Source: Streptomyces hygroscopicus (GTDB lineage Bacteria; Actinomycetota; Actinomycetes; Streptomycetales; Streptomycetaceae). Taken from it: a stretch of DNA of 64,000 nucleotides. Made by a program: the position numbers and the translations under genes. Numbering within the stretch: the first letter of the stretch is position 1; every line of letters begins with the position of its first letter. Positions 1-9,785 of the stretch are shown here, piece after piece. The DNA lies in contig CP018627.1 of assembly GCA_002021875.1 (NCBI GenBank), positions 8,308,001-8,372,000 on the forward strand, written 5' to 3'. Under the pieces are notes generated by a model. That model was not told where the DNA came from. It saw only the letters and a program-made list of their open reading frames with translations, and ran no database searches.

Positions 1-459
1 GCCATCCGGCCCGTCCGGAATTCTCCCGGGCCGCCGTGTAGCCGGGTCAGGCACTGCTCCGAGAACCGCACCGGCGGATACCCGGGCGTTCCGCGTAGCG
101 GCCCGATCGCCCTGACCAGCTGACTCGGGCGCCGCCTGCGAAACGGCCGTCCTACGGAATTCACGCCCGCTCGGAACAGCGGTGAGTGCGGGGGGACTTT
201 GCCGACGCCGTTTGGTCGAATTTTCACCTCGGTAGTGCCAAGGGCTCTCCAACGGAGTCAAGACTTGGGCAACCCGGTTCGCCCGCATATGCCGCGCCAT
301 CAGCGGTGATTTCACTGTGCACTCACCTGGTCACCAACTTCCGCCGACGCGCCTCGCAATTCCGAGCGTAGGCTCCGAAACAAGTTGTTGATCAAGCTCG
401 GCCCCCCTCGGTTCAAGGGGGGCTGGTGAATTCGTCATGTTCCCGTCAGGGGGAAACTC
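1..459. other. Upstream region of the urease operon, no gene recognised
   Basis: I see no convincing coding sequence here. The short open frame at 186-371 has neither a good ribosome binding site nor a recognisable protein. The stretch presumably holds the promoter of the urease operon. The only structure I can point to is the hairpin at 401-423. Confidence 0.5.
401..423 (+). terminator. GC hairpin in the urease operon leader
   Basis: The arms GCCCCCC (401-407) and GGGGGGC (417-423) are perfect complements around a 9-base loop. The hairpin ends 36 bases before the first urease-operon gene. It could terminate an upstream transcript, or act as an attenuator or stability element in the leader. 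The sequence does not decide which. Confidence 0.45.
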
Positions 460-1410
460 ATGCCTACAACAGGGCAGGTGTCGCAGCCGGGACGCTGGGC
501 TCCGGCCGATGTGGGACGGATACCGATGCGGGGCGTCGCCCAGGTGGCGCTCAGCGCGAGCCCGTGGACCGGCTTATTGTTCACCATCGCGTTATTCGCG
601 GGCGGCTGGCGGATCGGCGTGTACGGCCTGCTCGGCGCGGCGGCGTCCACCGTGGCCGCATCCGTGCTGGGCGCCGACCGGGACGGTCTGGCCAACGGGC
701 TGGAGGGCTACTGCGGTTGCCTGACCAGCATCGCCATAGTCGTCCGGCTCGGCGCCTCCTGGCGGACCGCACTGCTCGCCGTCCTCGCCGCAGCGGTCTG
801 CGCGGTGCTGAGCGCGGCGGTCGGCCATCTACTGGGCCGCATCGGTCTGCCCGCGCTGACGGCCCCGTTCTGCCTGGTCGCCGGGGTGCTGGCGATCGCC
901 CTGCCGACCGCGCCGGCCGCCGCACCACCGCTCCCCCGCGACGGGGCAACCACCTTGTCGGCCTCGGAACTCGGCCATGCGTTCTGCAACAACCTCGGTC
1001 AGGTCTTCTTCCTCGACAAGTGGTACGCGGGCCTGGTCCTGCTTGCCGGACTGCTCATCACCTCCCGGGTCGCCGCCGTCGCCGCCGCCTGCGGCAGCGT
1101 CGTCGCGATCCTGACCGCTTGCGCCATGGGCCTGCCCGCCGAACGGATCAGCGAGGGGCTCTACGGCTACAACGCGGTGCTCGTCGCCATCGCACTGGCC
1201 GCCACCTTCTTGACCCTCACTCCGTGGACCGCGGGGTACGCCGCGCTCGCCGCCGTGGCCTCGGTCCCCTTCACGGCCGCCTGGCAGGCATTCGCCCAGC
1301 CCTCCGGCGGATCTCCCTTCACCTGGCCGTTCGTCGTGACGACCTGGCTCTTCCTGGAGGCCGCTCCAGCCTTGGACCGGCCGGGCATCTCGTCAGAGAA
1401 AGCGAAGTGA
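460..1410 (+). CDS. Urea transporter (UT family channel)
   Basis: The 316-residue integral membrane protein has about ten hydrophobic helices and the repeated two-half layout of bacterial urea channels, with the conserved stretches [10 protein letters not shown] and [13 protein letters not shown] in matching places. It would let urea through the membrane to the urease encoded next door. The ATG at 460 follows a purine-rich site (AGGGGGAA) at good distance. The gene ends 5 bases before ureA, so it is the first cistron of the operon. Dedicated urea channels beside urease genes are known in other bacteria. The family assignment rests on motif recall and operon context. Confidence 0.85.
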   Translation: MPTTGQVSQPGRWAPADVGRIPMRGVAQVALSASPWTGLLFTIALFAGGWRIGVYGLLGAAASTVAASVLGADRDGLANGLEGYCGCLTSIAIVVRLGASWRTALLAVLAAAVCAVLSAAVGHLLGRIGLPALTAPFCLVAGVLAIALPTAPAAAPPLPRDGATTLSASELGHAFCNNLGQVFFLDKWYAGLVLLAGLLITSRVAAVAAACGSVVAILTACAMGLPAERISEGLYGYNAVLVAIALAATFLTLTPWTAGYAALAAVASVPFTAAWQAFAQPSGGSPFTWPFVVTTWLFLEAAPALDRPGISSEKAK

Positions 1411-1415
1411 CACCA

Positions 1416-1721
1416 ATGAACCTCGCACCGCGCGAAATCGACAAGCTCCACGTCTACGTGGTGGCCGACCTGGCCCGGCGCCGCAGGGACCGGGGCACCA
1501 AGCTCAACTACACCGAGGCCGCCGCCCTGATCACCGAGGCCGTCCTGGAAGCCGCCCGCGACGGCCACACGGTGGCCGAGTGCATGGAGCTGGGCCGCAA
1601 GGTCGTCACGGCCGACCACGTCATGCCCGGGGTACGCGAGATGCTCACCGTCCTCCAGGTCGAGACCGCGTTCGTGGACGGGACGAAGCTGGTCACCTGC
1701 CACGACCCCATCGGCGCCTGA
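1416..1721 (+). CDS. ureA: Urease gamma subunit
   Basis: This 101-residue protein is the smallest of the three structural subunits of urease, which hydrolyses urea to ammonia and carbamate in the cytoplasm. It has the family length (about 100 residues) and opens with [11 protein letters not shown], followed by the typical basic run ARRRRDRG and NYTEAAALI. The start lies 5 bases after the urea-channel stop, which suggests translational coupling. gamma, beta and alpha are separate genes here, as in most bacterial ureases; some organisms fuse them. Confidence 0.97.
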   Translation: MNLAPREIDKLHVYVVADLARRRRDRGTKLNYTEAAALITEAVLEAARDGHTVAECMELGRKVVTADHVMPGVREMLTVLQVETAFVDGTKLVTCHDPIGA

Positions 1722-1758
1722 AACCGCCTGAATCCCCGCCTGAGACAAGGAGACGACG

Positions 1759-2169
1759 ATGTCGGGTGGAGCCCACTACCTCTACGGGGACGATCCCGTG
1801 GAGATCAACCCCGGTCGGGCCAAGGTCGGTCTGACGGTCGCCAACACCGGTGACCGGGCCGTCCAGATCGGCTCCCACTACCACTTCTTCGAGGTCAACC
1901 GCGCCCTGCGGTTCAACCGCGAAGCCGCGTACGGCATGCACCTGGACATCCCGTCCGGCACCGCCGTCCGCTTCGAGCCCGGCGACACCCGCGAGGTCGA
2001 GCTGGTCGCCTTCGGCGGAAGCCGGCGGCTCATCGGCTTCGCCGGACTCGTGGACGGCGGCCTGAACGCCGACGACACCCGGCGCGCCGCGCTGCGCCGC
2101 GCCGGACAACTGGGATTCGCCGATACCGGCGGCAACGCCGACACCGAGAACGAGGGAGCCGACCACTGA
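1759..2169 (+). CDS. ureB: Urease beta subunit
   Basis: The 136-residue protein has the beta-subunit signature: an early [20 protein letters not shown] strand, then [11 protein letters not shown] and a [13 protein letters not shown] segment. The beta subunit packs against alpha in the urease trimer. A clear ribosome site (AAGGAGACG) precedes the ATG. Its TGA shares one base with the ATG of ureC. The C-terminal tail is acidic and poorly conserved, which is usual. It is slightly longer than the enteric counterpart (about 100 residues). Confidence 0.97.
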   Translation: MSGGAHYLYGDDPVEINPGRAKVGLTVANTGDRAVQIGSHYHFFEVNRALRFNREAAYGMHLDIPSGTAVRFEPGDTREVELVAFGGSRRLIGFAGLVDGGLNADDTRRAALRRAGQLGFADTGGNADTENEGADH

Positions 2170-3893
2170 TGGCGATCATCCCGCGCAAGCAGTACACGGA
2201 CCTGTTCGGCCCCACCGTGGGCGACCGGTTCCACCTCGCCGACACCAACCTGGTCGTCGAGGTCGAGTACGACCACAACGCCGGCTCCTACGGCGACGAG
2301 GCCGTCTACGGCGGCGGCAAGGCCATCCGTGACGGCATGGCCCAGGACCCCGCCGCGCTCAACCGCGAGGGTGCGCTGGACCTGGTGATCACCAACGTGG
2401 TGGTCCTCGATCCGGTGCTGGGCGTCGTCAAGGGCGACATCGGGGTCCGGGACGGACTGATCGTCGGAGTGGGCAAGGCAGGCAACCCGCATGTGCAGAA
2501 CGGTGTCGACTCCAAGCTGGTCATCGGCCCCGGCACCGAGGTCATATCCGGTGAGCACCTGATCGCCACCGCCGGCGGCGTCGACACCCATATCCACTTC
2601 ATCTCGCCCCAGCAGGCCCAGGAGGGCCTGTCCAACGGCATCACCACCTTCTTCGGCGGCGGCACCGGGCCGACCGACGGCAGCAACGGCACCACCTGCA
2701 CCCCCGGCCCGTGGAACATCCAGCGGATGCTGGAGGCCGTCGAGGACCTGCCGGTCAACGTGGGTCTGCTCGGCAAGGGCAACGGCAGCCTGCCCGAGGC
2801 GCTGCGCGAGCAGGTCGAGGCGGGCGTGGCCGGTCTGAAGGTGCACGAGGACTGGGGCGCCACTCCGGCCACCATCGACAACGCGCTGCGGGTCGCCGAC
2901 GAGCACGACGTCCAGCTCGCCATCCACACCGACACCCTCAACGAGGGCGGCTTCTTCGAGGACACCCTGTCCGCGATCGACGGCCGGACCATCCACACCT
3001 TCCACACCGAGGGTGCGGGCGGCGGTCACGCCCCCGACATCATGCGGGTCTCCGGCGAGCCCAACGTCCTGCCGGCCTCCACCAACCCCACCCTGCCGTA
3101 CACCATCAACTCGGTGGACGAGCTGCTGGACATGGTGATGGTCTGCCACCATCTGTCCCGCAACATCCCCGAGGACGTCTCCTTCGCCGACAGCCGGGTG
3201 CGCGCCGAGACCATCGCGGCCGAGACGGTACTGCACGACCTCGGCGTGATCAGCATCTTCTCCTCCGACTCCCAGGCCATGGGGCGCGTCGGCGAGTCCT
3301 TCGCCCGTGCCTTCCAGACCGCGCACCACTGCAAGGAGGTGCGCGGTGCGCTCGCCGAGGACAGCTCCCGCAACGACAACGCGCGCGTGCTGCGCTACCT
3401 GGCGAAGCTCACCATCAACCCGGCGATCGCGGTGGGCGCCTCCGATGTGATCGGCTCGCTCGAGCCCGGCAAGCTCGCCGACATCGTGCTCTGGCCGATC
3501 AACTCCTTCGCCGCCAAGCCCAAGCTGATCGTCAAGGGCGGCATGGTGAACTGGGCCCTGATGGGCGATCCCAACGCCTCCCTGCCGACGCCTCAGCCGG
3601 TCTACTACCGGCCGATGTTCGGCAGCTTCGGCCGCGCCCGGCAGCGTACGTCCGTCACCTTCATGTCCCAGGCGGCCATCGCCGCCGGCGTCCCCGGCGA
3701 ACTGGGCCTCGGGCGGCGGATCGAGCCCGTGCGGCGCTGCCGGACCGTCGGCAAGCAGCACATGGTCCGCAACGACGCGCTGCCGCGGATCGAGGTGGAC
3801 CCGGAGACCTACAAGGTCACCGTCGACGGCGAGCCCGCCACCATCGAGCCGGCCGAGCGCCTCCCGCTCAACCAGCTCTTCTACATCGTCTGA
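2169..3893 (+). CDS. ureC: Urease alpha (catalytic) subunit
   Basis: The 574-residue protein is full length for the family (about 570). The nickel-site residues are visible in order: a THIH pair near residue 140, the lysine that becomes carbamylated in GLKVHEDWG near 224, [10 protein letters not shown] near 250, [10 protein letters not shown] near 280, the flap histidine in VCHHLSR near 327, and the last nickel ligand aspartate in SSDSQAMG near 367. It is therefore expected to be active once loaded with Ni by UreDFG. It starts within the ureB stop codon. A gap of 95 bases separates it from ureF, the largest in the operon. Confidence 0.98.
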   Translation: MAIIPRKQYTDLFGPTVGDRFHLADTNLVVEVEYDHNAGSYGDEAVYGGGKAIRDGMAQDPAALNREGALDLVITNVVVLDPVLGVVKGDIGVRDGLIVGVGKAGNPHVQNGVDSKLVIGPGTEVISGEHLIATAGGVDTHIHFISPQQAQEGLSNGITTFFGGGTGPTDGSNGTTCTPGPWNIQRMLEAVEDLPVNVGLLGKGNGSLPEALREQVEAGVAGLKVHEDWGATPATIDNALRVADEHDVQLAIHTDTLNEGGFFEDTLSAIDGRTIHTFHTEGAGGGHAPDIMRVSGEPNVLPASTNPTLPYTINSVDELLDMVMVCHHLSRNIPEDVSFADSRVRAETIAAETVLHDLGVISIFSSDSQAMGRVGESFARAFQTAHHCKEVRGALAEDSSRNDNARVLRYLAKLTINPAIAVGASDVIGSLEPGKLADIVLWPINSFAAKPKLIVKGGMVNWALMGDPNASLPTPQPVYYRPMFGSFGRARQRTSVTFMSQAAIAAGVPGELGLGRRIEPVRRCRTVGKQHMVRNDALPRIEVDPETYKVTVDGEPATIEPAERLPLNQLFYIV

Positions 3894-3988
3894 CGCACCC
3901 CCAGGACGGTCCGCAGGGGCGCTCGCGTGCCCTGGACCCCGCGGCCCGACCTCGACGGACGGCCACCCGGCAGGAACGGAAACCCAGC

Positions 3989-4687
3989 GTGAACGAACCG
4001 ATGCCGGTCCCGGCCCTGCTGACCGGGCTCCAGCTCACCGACTCGGCCTTTCCCAGCGGCTACTACACCCTCTCCCACGGGCTGGAGGGCTACCAGCAGG
4101 CCCGTGCGGTCACCCCGCGCAGCCTGCCCGCCCTCCTCCACGACCTGCTCCGCCACAGCGCGGGGCCGGCCGACGCGACCGCCCTCGCCCTCACCCACCG
4201 CGCGGTGGCGGCGGACGACTGGGACGGGGTGGTGGCCGTGGAACGGCGGCTGTACGCCACCAAGCTGGGCCGGGAGGCCCGGCAGGCCGCGGTCCGCACC
4301 GGACGGCAGTTGCTCGACCTGGCCGGCGAGGTCTACGGGACGCCGCAGCTCGAGCGGTACCGCACGCTGCACCGGGACGGTGCGGTGCGCGGCTGCCAGC
4401 CGGTCGTCGCCGGCGTCGTCCACGCGGCGAACGGCCTCACCACGCGCCAGGCGGTCACCTGCGAGCTGTTCGCCTTCGCGGCCAGCTTCGTGGGGGCGGC
4501 CCTGCGACTGCGGCTCACCGACCACCGCCGGGCCCAGGTCGTGCTGCACGGCGCCGCCCCCGTCATCGAGGAGACCGTGGCGGCGGCGCTGGACCGGGAC
4601 CTGGCCGACCTCGGCGGATGCGTCCCCGTGGCCGACATCATGGCCGGCCGTCACGAGCGCGCCGAGGCACGGCTGTTCGCGAGCTAG
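3989..4687 (+). CDS. ureF: Urease accessory protein UreF
   Basis: UreF is a helical GTPase partner that joins UreD and UreG on apo-urease during nickel insertion. The protein has the family motif [19 protein letters not shown] near its N-terminus and all-helical spacing. I chose the GTG at 3989 (232 residues) because it follows AGGAACGG at normal distance; an in-frame ATG at 4001 is the alternative. The gene sits between ureC and ureG in the order usual for actinobacteria. Confidence 0.93.
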   Translation: MNEPMPVPALLTGLQLTDSAFPSGYYTLSHGLEGYQQARAVTPRSLPALLHDLLRHSAGPADATALALTHRAVAADDWDGVVAVERRLYATKLGREARQAAVRTGRQLLDLAGEVYGTPQLERYRTLHRDGAVRGCQPVVAGVVHAANGLTTRQAVTCELFAFAASFVGAALRLRLTDHRRAQVVLHGAAPVIEETVAAALDRDLADLGGCVPVADIMAGRHERAEARLFAS

Positions 4688-4737
4688 CGCCCTGCCTGCC
4701 ACCGAGAAGACACCCCCACTCCGGACAAGGAATCACC

Positions 4738-5448
4738 ATGCACGACCCCACACAGGTCCGAGGCTCCCACCACCACCATGACCACGACGAGTTGATCCGG
4801 CGCCCGAAGGACGGCGTGCTGCGCGTCGGCATCGCCGGGCCGGTCGGCTCCGGCAAGACCGCGCTGATCGAGGCGCTCGTCCCGGTGCTGATCGCCCGCG
4901 GCCGGACTCCCGCCGTCATCACCAACGACATCTACACCACGGAGGACGCCGCCCATGTGCGGCGCACCCTGGACGGGATCCTCGCAGCGGACCGCATCGT
5001 CGGTGTCGAGACCGGAGCCTGCCCGCACACCGCGGTCCGGGACGACCCGACGATGAACCAGGCCGCGGCCGACGAGCTCCTGGAGCGCTTCCCCGAGGTG
5101 GACACGCTGCTCTTCGAGAGCGGCGGCGACAACTTGACGCTCACCTTCAGCCCGGCACTCGTCGACCTCTTCCTGTTCGTGCTGGACACCGCGGAGGGCG
5201 ACAAGATGCCCCGCAAGCGGGGTCCGGGCATCACCGAGTGCGAGCTGCTCGTCATCAACAAGATCGACATCGCCCAGTATGTGCGATGCGACCTGGACCG
5301 GATGGAGTCGGACGCCCATCACGTCCGGCAGGGCCGGCCAGTGGTGCTCACCAACTCCCTGACCGGAGAGGGCCTGGACACCATCGCCGACTTCCTCCTG
5401 TCCCAGGAGGCCGCCCGGCAGATCGGCCAGGAGGCGGCTTCCGCATGA
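4738..5448 (+). CDS. ureG: Urease accessory GTPase UreG
   Basis: UreG is the SIMIBI-class GTPase that delivers Ni to urease using GTP. The P-loop GPVGSGKT lies at about residues 34-41, followed by [10 protein letters not shown], the CPH nickel-binding site in [20 protein letters not shown] and the NKID guanine-recognition motif. A short histidine/aspartate cluster (HHHHDHD, residues 11-17) precedes the GTPase domain and could bind nickel. The protein has 236 residues. Its stop codon overlaps the ureD start by four bases. Confidence 0.97.
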   Translation: MHDPTQVRGSHHHHDHDELIRRPKDGVLRVGIAGPVGSGKTALIEALVPVLIARGRTPAVITNDIYTTEDAAHVRRTLDGILAADRIVGVETGACPHTAVRDDPTMNQAAADELLERFPEVDTLLFESGGDNLTLTFSPALVDLFLFVLDTAEGDKMPRKRGPGITECELLVINKIDIAQYVRCDLDRMESDAHHVRQGRPVVLTNSLTGEGLDTIADFLLSQEAARQIGQEAASA

Positions 5449-6386
5449 CCGAGGCGCCCGCGCGGCTGCACCCCGCACACTACGAACCCCGGCGGGTACC
5501 GGCCCGGATGCTCGACCTGGCCGGCACTCCGGACACCCTGGCCGCCGGGCGCCCCGGCAAGGTCGGCCTGCTCGAACTGGGCTATGCGCGGGTCGGCGAC
5601 CGCAGCGAACTGGTCCACCGCTACCAGAAGTCCCCGCTCCAGATCATGCGGCCGCTGTATGTGGACCCGCTGCGGCCGGACATGCCGGTGACCTATCTCA
5701 TGTCCACCGGCGGCGGCATCGTCCAGGCCGACCGCAACCGCGTCGACGTCGAGTGCGGCCCCGGGACCGCCGTACATCTGACGACGCAGGCCGCCACCAA
5801 GCTGCACCGCATGGAGTTCGACCACGCCACCCAGGTCGTCCACCTCACCGCCGCCGCCCACAGCTATGTCGAGTACCTGCCCGACCCGCTGATCCCGTAC
5901 CGGGACGCGCGCTTCTACCAGCAGACCCGCTTGACCGCCGACCCCACGGCCACCGTCGTGCTGGGCGAGACGATCGCGGCCGGCCGGCTGGCCCGGGGTG
6001 AACGGCACGCCTACCGCCTGCTCTTCAGCGACCTGGAGATCATGCGTCCCGACGGCGAGCCGGTGGTGGTCGACACCGTCCGCCTGGATCCGCGTGAGCC
6101 GGGCTCGGTGACCGGCCCGGCGGTCTTCGGCGGGCACGACCTGATGGCCACGCTCTACGCGGTCACTCCGCTCGCCCCCGCGGCGCGGGTCGCCGACACC
6201 CTGCACGAGGCCCTGCTGAGCACCGGCCTGGCTTTCGGCGTGAGCGTGCTGCCCGACGACTGCGGAGCGTGGACGCGGATCATGGGCAGCGACCCGCCGG
6301 CCGTCACGCGCGCTCTGCGTACGGCCTGGAATGCCCTGCGCGCTCTGCTCATCGGGGTCCCCGCCCCCGATCTGCGCAAGACCTGA
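5445..6386 (+). CDS. ureD: Urease accessory protein UreD (UreH)
   Basis: The 313-residue scaffold protein is needed with UreF and UreG for nickel insertion. Family features include [16 protein letters not shown] near the middle, [11 protein letters not shown] and [13 protein letters not shown]. It starts at an ATG overlapping the ureG stop (ATGA), a coupled arrangement. It is the last cistron of the operon and is followed by a strong hairpin at 6387-6419. Confidence 0.95.
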   Translation: MTEAPARLHPAHYEPRRVPARMLDLAGTPDTLAAGRPGKVGLLELGYARVGDRSELVHRYQKSPLQIMRPLYVDPLRPDMPVTYLMSTGGGIVQADRNRVDVECGPGTAVHLTTQAATKLHRMEFDHATQVVHLTAAAHSYVEYLPDPLIPYRDARFYQQTRLTADPTATVVLGETIAAGRLARGERHAYRLLFSDLEIMRPDGEPVVVDTVRLDPREPGSVTGPAVFGGHDLMATLYAVTPLAPAARVADTLHEALLSTGLAFGVSVLPDDCGAWTRIMGSDPPAVTRALRTAWNALRALLIGVPAPDLRKT

Positions 6387-6419
6387 CGCCCTCCGGCCGC
6401 ACCCGGCGTCCGGAGGGCG
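6387..6419. terminator. Bidirectional terminator between ureD and the MarR gene
   Basis: Ten-base perfect arms CGCCCTCCGG (6387-6396) and CCGGAGGGCG (6410-6419) surround a 13-base loop. The hairpin lies between two convergent genes, starting directly after the ureD stop codon, so it can serve both. There is no T-tract, as is common in Streptomyces. Confidence 0.75.
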
Positions 6420-6428
6420 GCCGTGGTG

Positions 6429-6905
6429 TCAGACCCGGCCCCGCTGGGCGCGCAGATGCTCGGCGACGGGCACCAGCGATCCGTACAGCGCCTTGAGGTC
6501 CTCCGGCGCGAGCAGATCGATGAAGTGGTTGCGCACGGACGCCACATGGTGGGGTGCGACCTTGCGCATGGTTTCCCAGCCGTGCTCGGTCAGCACGGCG
6601 TACAGCCCCCGTCGGTCGGATTCGCAGTTCTCGCGGCGGACCAGGCCGGCGTTCTCCATCCGGGTGATCTGATGGGACAGCCGGCTCTTGGACTGCAGGG
6701 TCGCGGAGGCGAGGTCGCTCATCCGCATCCGGCGGTCCTCCGACTCCGAGAGGTTGACCAGGATCTCGTAGTCGTTCATGGTCAGGCCGAACGGCTGCAG
6801 GTCTTTTTCGAGCTGGTAGGTCAGCAGCCGGCTGACATCCAGGTGGGTGCGCCACGCGCGCTGTTCCTCATCGCTGAGCCAGCGCGTGCCGTTCTCGGTC
6901 TCCAT
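6429..6905 (-). CDS. MarR family transcriptional regulator
   Basis: The 158-residue protein has the MarR winged-helix layout: an N-terminal dimer helix, then RMSDLASATLQSKSRLSHQ as the recognition helix-turn-helix, the GLVRRENCESDRRG wing, and a C-terminal dimerisation helix. I start it at the ATG at 6905 (METENG); longer forms lack a ribosome site. A 14-base inverted repeat lies just upstream, so autoregulation is likely. It is convergent with the urease operon, and nothing in the sequence ties it to urea control. The ligand is unknown. Confidence 0.88.
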   Translation of the reverse strand: METENGTRWLSDEEQRAWRTHLDVSRLLTYQLEKDLQPFGLTMNDYEILVNLSESEDRRMRMSDLASATLQSKSRLSHQITRMENAGLVRRENCESDRRGLYAVLTEHGWETMRKVAPHHVASVRNHFIDLLAPEDLKALYGSLVPVAEHLRAQRGRV

Positions 6906-6913
6906 GGGATGTA

Positions 6914-6927
6914 TTCTACCTATAGAA
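6914..6927. promoter_or_regulatory. Probable MarR operator
   Basis: TTCTA and TAGAA form an inverted repeat with a 4-base spacer, 9 bases upstream of the MarR start codon. It is unusually AT-rich for this DNA. The position fits autorepression by the adjacent regulator; this is inference. Confidence 0.5.
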
Positions 6928-6999
6928 GTTGAATTCCGAACCAATGGATGCATCGGGCTAGAGGTCACCTGTTCGACGTTACACTCCGCACGCTCGCGC

Positions 7000-7680
7000 T
7001 CACGAACCGGTACCCCCTGTCTCGCCAACCGATATTTCGGCGACGACTTGCTCGGTGGACTGCAGCAGTACGGTCCCCGCGCCCACGAACTCGAACTGGT
7101 GCTCCTCGCCCGAGGCGCCCCCGATCCCCGTGCGCGACCTGACGGCCCCGAGAAAGCCGCGCAGATACTGGTGGTCGTAGTGGTGGCACGGTGTCGGGCA
7201 GTCCGCCCAGCCCACCAGCGCCTGCGGATCCACCCGGATCGGCGGCTCCATGAAGACCACGGGCCCATTGGAGGCGGCCACGAACTTCCCGGTGCCGATG
7301 AGGGTGAGGAAGCCCGGGACGATGGACTGCTTCAGCGACAGCGACGGCTGGAAGGCGAGCAGATTGCCGGACCGGATGGACAGGTTGCCGTCGTCCAGGT
7401 CATAGGAGTTGACGTCGAAGGCGCGGTCCGCGAGCACCATCTTCCCCTTGCCCTCGGCCACCACCCAGTCCGCCGCGTGCAGCGGGGAGTGGAAGCTGTA
7501 CGCGATGAGGTGGTCGAGGTGGCCGAGCCCGACGCCATGGAAGTCGATCTGCCCGTAGTAGGCGACCATCTTCCCCTTCTGCAGGAACCACTGGCCGTTC
7601 AGGTCCACGCTGAAGGCGTACGGATTGATGTTGTCGTCGACGGGCAGCGTCCAGGCGTCGTGGATGACGGGGCCGTTCAA
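7000..7680 (-). CDS. AIM24 family protein (third of three)
   Basis: The 226-residue protein belongs to the AIM24/TRAP-like beta-sandwich family. Visible family features are the early LNGQWFLQKGKMVAYYG strand, the AEGKGKMVLADRA segment and a C-terminal GEEHQFEFVGAGTVLLQSTE strand matching its two neighbours. It starts with a TTG inside the stop of the preceding AIM24 gene (TTGA overlap), preceded by GGAGAAG, so translation is coupled. It is the most diverged of the trio and contains an extra insert with CHHYDHQY near residue 165. The bacterial function is unknown. Confidence 0.85.
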   Translation of the reverse strand: MNGPVIHDAWTLPVDDNINPYAFSVDLNGQWFLQKGKMVAYYGQIDFHGVGLGHLDHLIAYSFHSPLHAADWVVAEGKGKMVLADRAFDVNSYDLDDGNLSIRSGNLLAFQPSLSLKQSIVPGFLTLIGTGKFVAASNGPVVFMEPPIRVDPQALVGWADCPTPCHHYDHQYLRGFLGAVRSRTGIGGASGEEHQFEFVGAGTVLLQSTEQVVAEISVGETGGTGS

Positions 7681-8327
7681 AGCTTCTCCTCCGATGCCTG
7701 GACATAGACCATGCCGGTGCCGGACAGCTCCAGTTGGAACGCCTCCCCCGAGCCCCGGCCCACCATTTCGCGCCAGCCGATCGCCGTCGAGAGCTTATTG
7801 CGAACATCACCCCGGTGGGCGACATAGGCTTGCGGATCGACATGCACCGGACGTCCGGGGCCGATCGGCAGTTCCAGCACCCCGCCGTGCGCCATGACCG
7901 CCGCGGAGCCGTGCCCCTCCAGGGTGGTGGTGAACAGCCCCTGTCCGGTGACCTGGCCGCGCACCATGCCCATCACCCCGCCCTGGGAGCCCATGAACAT
8001 CGTGCCCTGGCGCAGCGAGCCGTCGAAGGCCAGCAGCCGGTCCGACTCCACATAGAGGGTGTCGCCGACCAGGTCGATCACCTGGACGTGATGGCCGCCG
8101 TGCCCGAACATCACCGTGCCCTGGCCCTCGACGGTCATCAGCGGGGTGTCCTCGTCGGCTATCCGCCGCCCGATCATCCCCCGCACCCCGCGCTGCCCGC
8201 CGGTGATGCTGGGGGTGAACCGTACGTCCCCGCGGTACGCGAGCATCGCGCCACGCTGGCTGAACAGGGTCTGCCCCGGCAGCACCTGGGCCTCGACCAT
8301 GCGAGAGGTGAGCAACCTGAACGGCAT
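7677..8327 (-). CDS. AIM24 family protein (second of three)
   Basis: This 216-residue cytoplasmic protein is clearly paralogous to the next gene: both share QVLPGQTLFSQ/RVLAVDL-type openings, a GMIGRR/GMVTRR motif, a GHGG/KGHG loop and a terminal SGTGMVYVQASE/GDGLVYVQPSE strand. The start codon shares a base with the stop of the upstream AIM24 gene, and the stop overlaps the next by four bases. The three therefore form one tightly coupled operon read right to left. The molecular function is not known to me. Confidence 0.87.
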   Translation of the reverse strand: MPFRLLTSRMVEAQVLPGQTLFSQRGAMLAYRGDVRFTPSITGGQRGVRGMIGRRIADEDTPLMTVEGQGTVMFGHGGHHVQVIDLVGDTLYVESDRLLAFDGSLRQGTMFMGSQGGVMGMVRGQVTGQGLFTTTLEGHGSAAVMAHGGVLELPIGPGRPVHVDPQAYVAHRGDVRNKLSTAIGWREMVGRGSGEAFQLELSGTGMVYVQASEEKL

Positions 8328-8965
8328 CAGAGCTCACCTCCGATCGTGTTGCGTTCGCTGGGCTGGACGTAGACCAGCCCGTCGCCCTCGAAGCGGATCT
8401 GGAAGGACTCCCCGCCGCTCTCGCCTATCAGCGCCCGGAAGTTCACCCCCGCCTGGAAGTGCTGCTTGAGACCGCCGGTGTGGGCGAGGTACGCGCCCGG
8501 GTCGACCTGCAGCGGGGTCTGCGGGGTGACGCGCAGCACGATCGCCGTGCCGGCCGAGACGAGCGCGGCCTGGCCGGTGCCCTCGACGGTCGTGGTGAAC
8601 AGGCCGTTGCCCTGCGAGGAGCCGCGCAGCCCGGTGAAGGAGGCGCCGGTGCGCAGCGCGGAGTCCGTGCACAGCAGATTGCTGGACTCCACATAGAGCT
8701 TCTCGCCGTGCAGCGAGACCAGGTTGATCTCGCTCGCCCGGTCGGCGAAGTAGCACGTGCCGTGCCCCTTCACCTCCATGACGGCCATCTGCTCCCCGGT
8801 GAGCCGCCGGGTCACCATCCCGCGCAGCCCCTCGCCGCCGCCGGTCTTCTTCTTGAAGGTCATATCCCCCTCGTAGGCGACCATCGCGCCGTTCTTGGCC
8901 TTCACGGAGTCGCCGGTCAGGTCGACCGCGAGCACCCTGCTTTCCTGGAGCCGAAACTGAGCCAC
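8327..8965 (-). CDS. AIM24 family protein (first of three)
   Basis: The 212-residue AIM24 protein is the first cistron of the trio. The reading frame stays open 114 bases further upstream, but I place the start at the GTG at 8965 (then AQFRLQESRVLAVDL), because Streptomyces homologues I remember begin with MAQFRLQ and the upstream residues are low-complexity. The family is named after a yeast mitochondrial inner-membrane protein. In bacteria it is often found in tandem copies, with no settled function. Confidence 0.87.
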   Translation of the reverse strand: MAQFRLQESRVLAVDLTGDSVKAKNGAMVAYEGDMTFKKKTGGGEGLRGMVTRRLTGEQMAVMEVKGHGTCYFADRASEINLVSLHGEKLYVESSNLLCTDSALRTGASFTGLRGSSQGNGLFTTTVEGTGQAALVSAGTAIVLRVTPQTPLQVDPGAYLAHTGGLKQHFQAGVNFRALIGESGGESFQIRFEGDGLVYVQPSERNTIGGEL

Positions 8966-9135
8966 GGAGCCGACGGTAGCGGGCTCTGACGTCGGCGGAC
9001 AGGGAGCGCCGGGGGCTGGGGGTGCCCCCCGGGCCATGATCGCCCGCGAAGCTGCGACAATGGGCGCAGGCTTGTGCATTCATTCACAAGCCGGTCTGTG
9101 TTCTGCCGTACCCCTCTTCACACGAAGGTGCTCTC

Positions 9136-9480
9136 GTGGACTTCAAGACCGCCACCGCGCTGCGCCGGCTCCGCCTGGTCTCCGCGCCCGAGGCCGTGTC
9201 GTTCCTGCTGCTGCTCATCTGCTCGGTGCTCAAGCGCACCTCGGACTTCAACGCGGTGCCGGTGATGGGCATGGTGCACGGCGTGCTCTTCATCCTCTAC
9301 GTGGTCTTCTGGGCGGACGCCTGGAACCGCACCAAGTGGAAGTGGCAGACCGCGGCCCTGTACTTCGTCCTCTCCGTCCTGCCCACCGGCGGCTTCTTCG
9401 CCGAGCGCAAGCTCAAGCGGGAGACCGAGGCCGGTGTGATCGCGGCCCGCGCCCGTAAGGAGGGCGTGGTCAACGCATGA
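9136..9480 (+). CDS. DUF3817 integral membrane protein
   Basis: The 114-residue protein has three predicted membrane helices and the DUF3817 pattern: [15 protein letters not shown] at the start, a conserved [13 protein letters not shown] helix, WKWQTA, and [11 protein letters not shown] before a charged tail. Its stop overlaps the next start (ATGA). A second DUF3817 gene lies at 12819, so two paralogues sit 3.3 kb apart. The function is unknown. Confidence 0.88.
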   Translation: MDFKTATALRRLRLVSAPEAVSFLLLLICSVLKRTSDFNAVPVMGMVHGVLFILYVVFWADAWNRTKWKWQTAALYFVLSVLPTGGFFAERKLKRETEAGVIAARARKEGVVNA

Positions 9481-9770
9481 TCGTCGCCTTTTCGGTGACG
9501 CCGCTGGGCGTCGGCGAGGATGTGGGGGAGTACGTCGCCGACGCGGTGCGGGTGGTCCGTGAATCGGGGCTGCCGAACCGTACGGACGCGATGTTCACCT
9601 CGATCGAGGGCGAGTGGGACGAGGTCATGGACGTCGTCAAGCGCGCCGTCGCCGTGGTGGAGGCGCGGGCGCCCCGGGTCTCGGTGGTCCTCAAGGCCGA
9701 TATCCGCCCGGGCGTCACGGACGGTCTGACCTCCAAGGTCGAGACGGTCGAGCGCCATCTGTCCGACTGA
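9477..9770 (+). CDS. MTH1187-family thiamine-binding protein
   Basis: The 97-residue small alpha/beta protein has the family opening [10 protein letters not shown], a central [22 protein letters not shown] stretch interrupted by the conserved glycine, and [13 protein letters not shown] near the C-terminus. Members of this family bind thiamine or hydroxymethylpyrimidine as tetramers; the ligand here is inferred. It is translationally coupled to the DUF3817 gene through a four-base overlap. Confidence 0.85.
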   Translation: MIVAFSVTPLGVGEDVGEYVADAVRVVRESGLPNRTDAMFTSIEGEWDEVMDVVKRAVAVVEARAPRVSVVLKADIRPGVTDGLTSKVETVERHLSD

Positions 9771-9785
9771 CCGCCTCGGGGCCCC

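Noticed and set aside
426..1721. A long alternative frame across the urea channel and ureA region
   Set aside because: Its residues upstream of 1416 are Arg/Gly-rich shadow sequence of the channel gene; only the last 101 residues are UreA.
1878..3761. A 627-codon open frame antisense to ureC
   Set aside because: It is the high-GC shadow of ureC and has no recognisable domains.
9009..9032. A GGGGGC/GCCCCC-type hairpin before the DUF3817 gene, thought to be another palindromic element
   Set aside because: The arms are imperfect and do not match either element well enough to call a copy.
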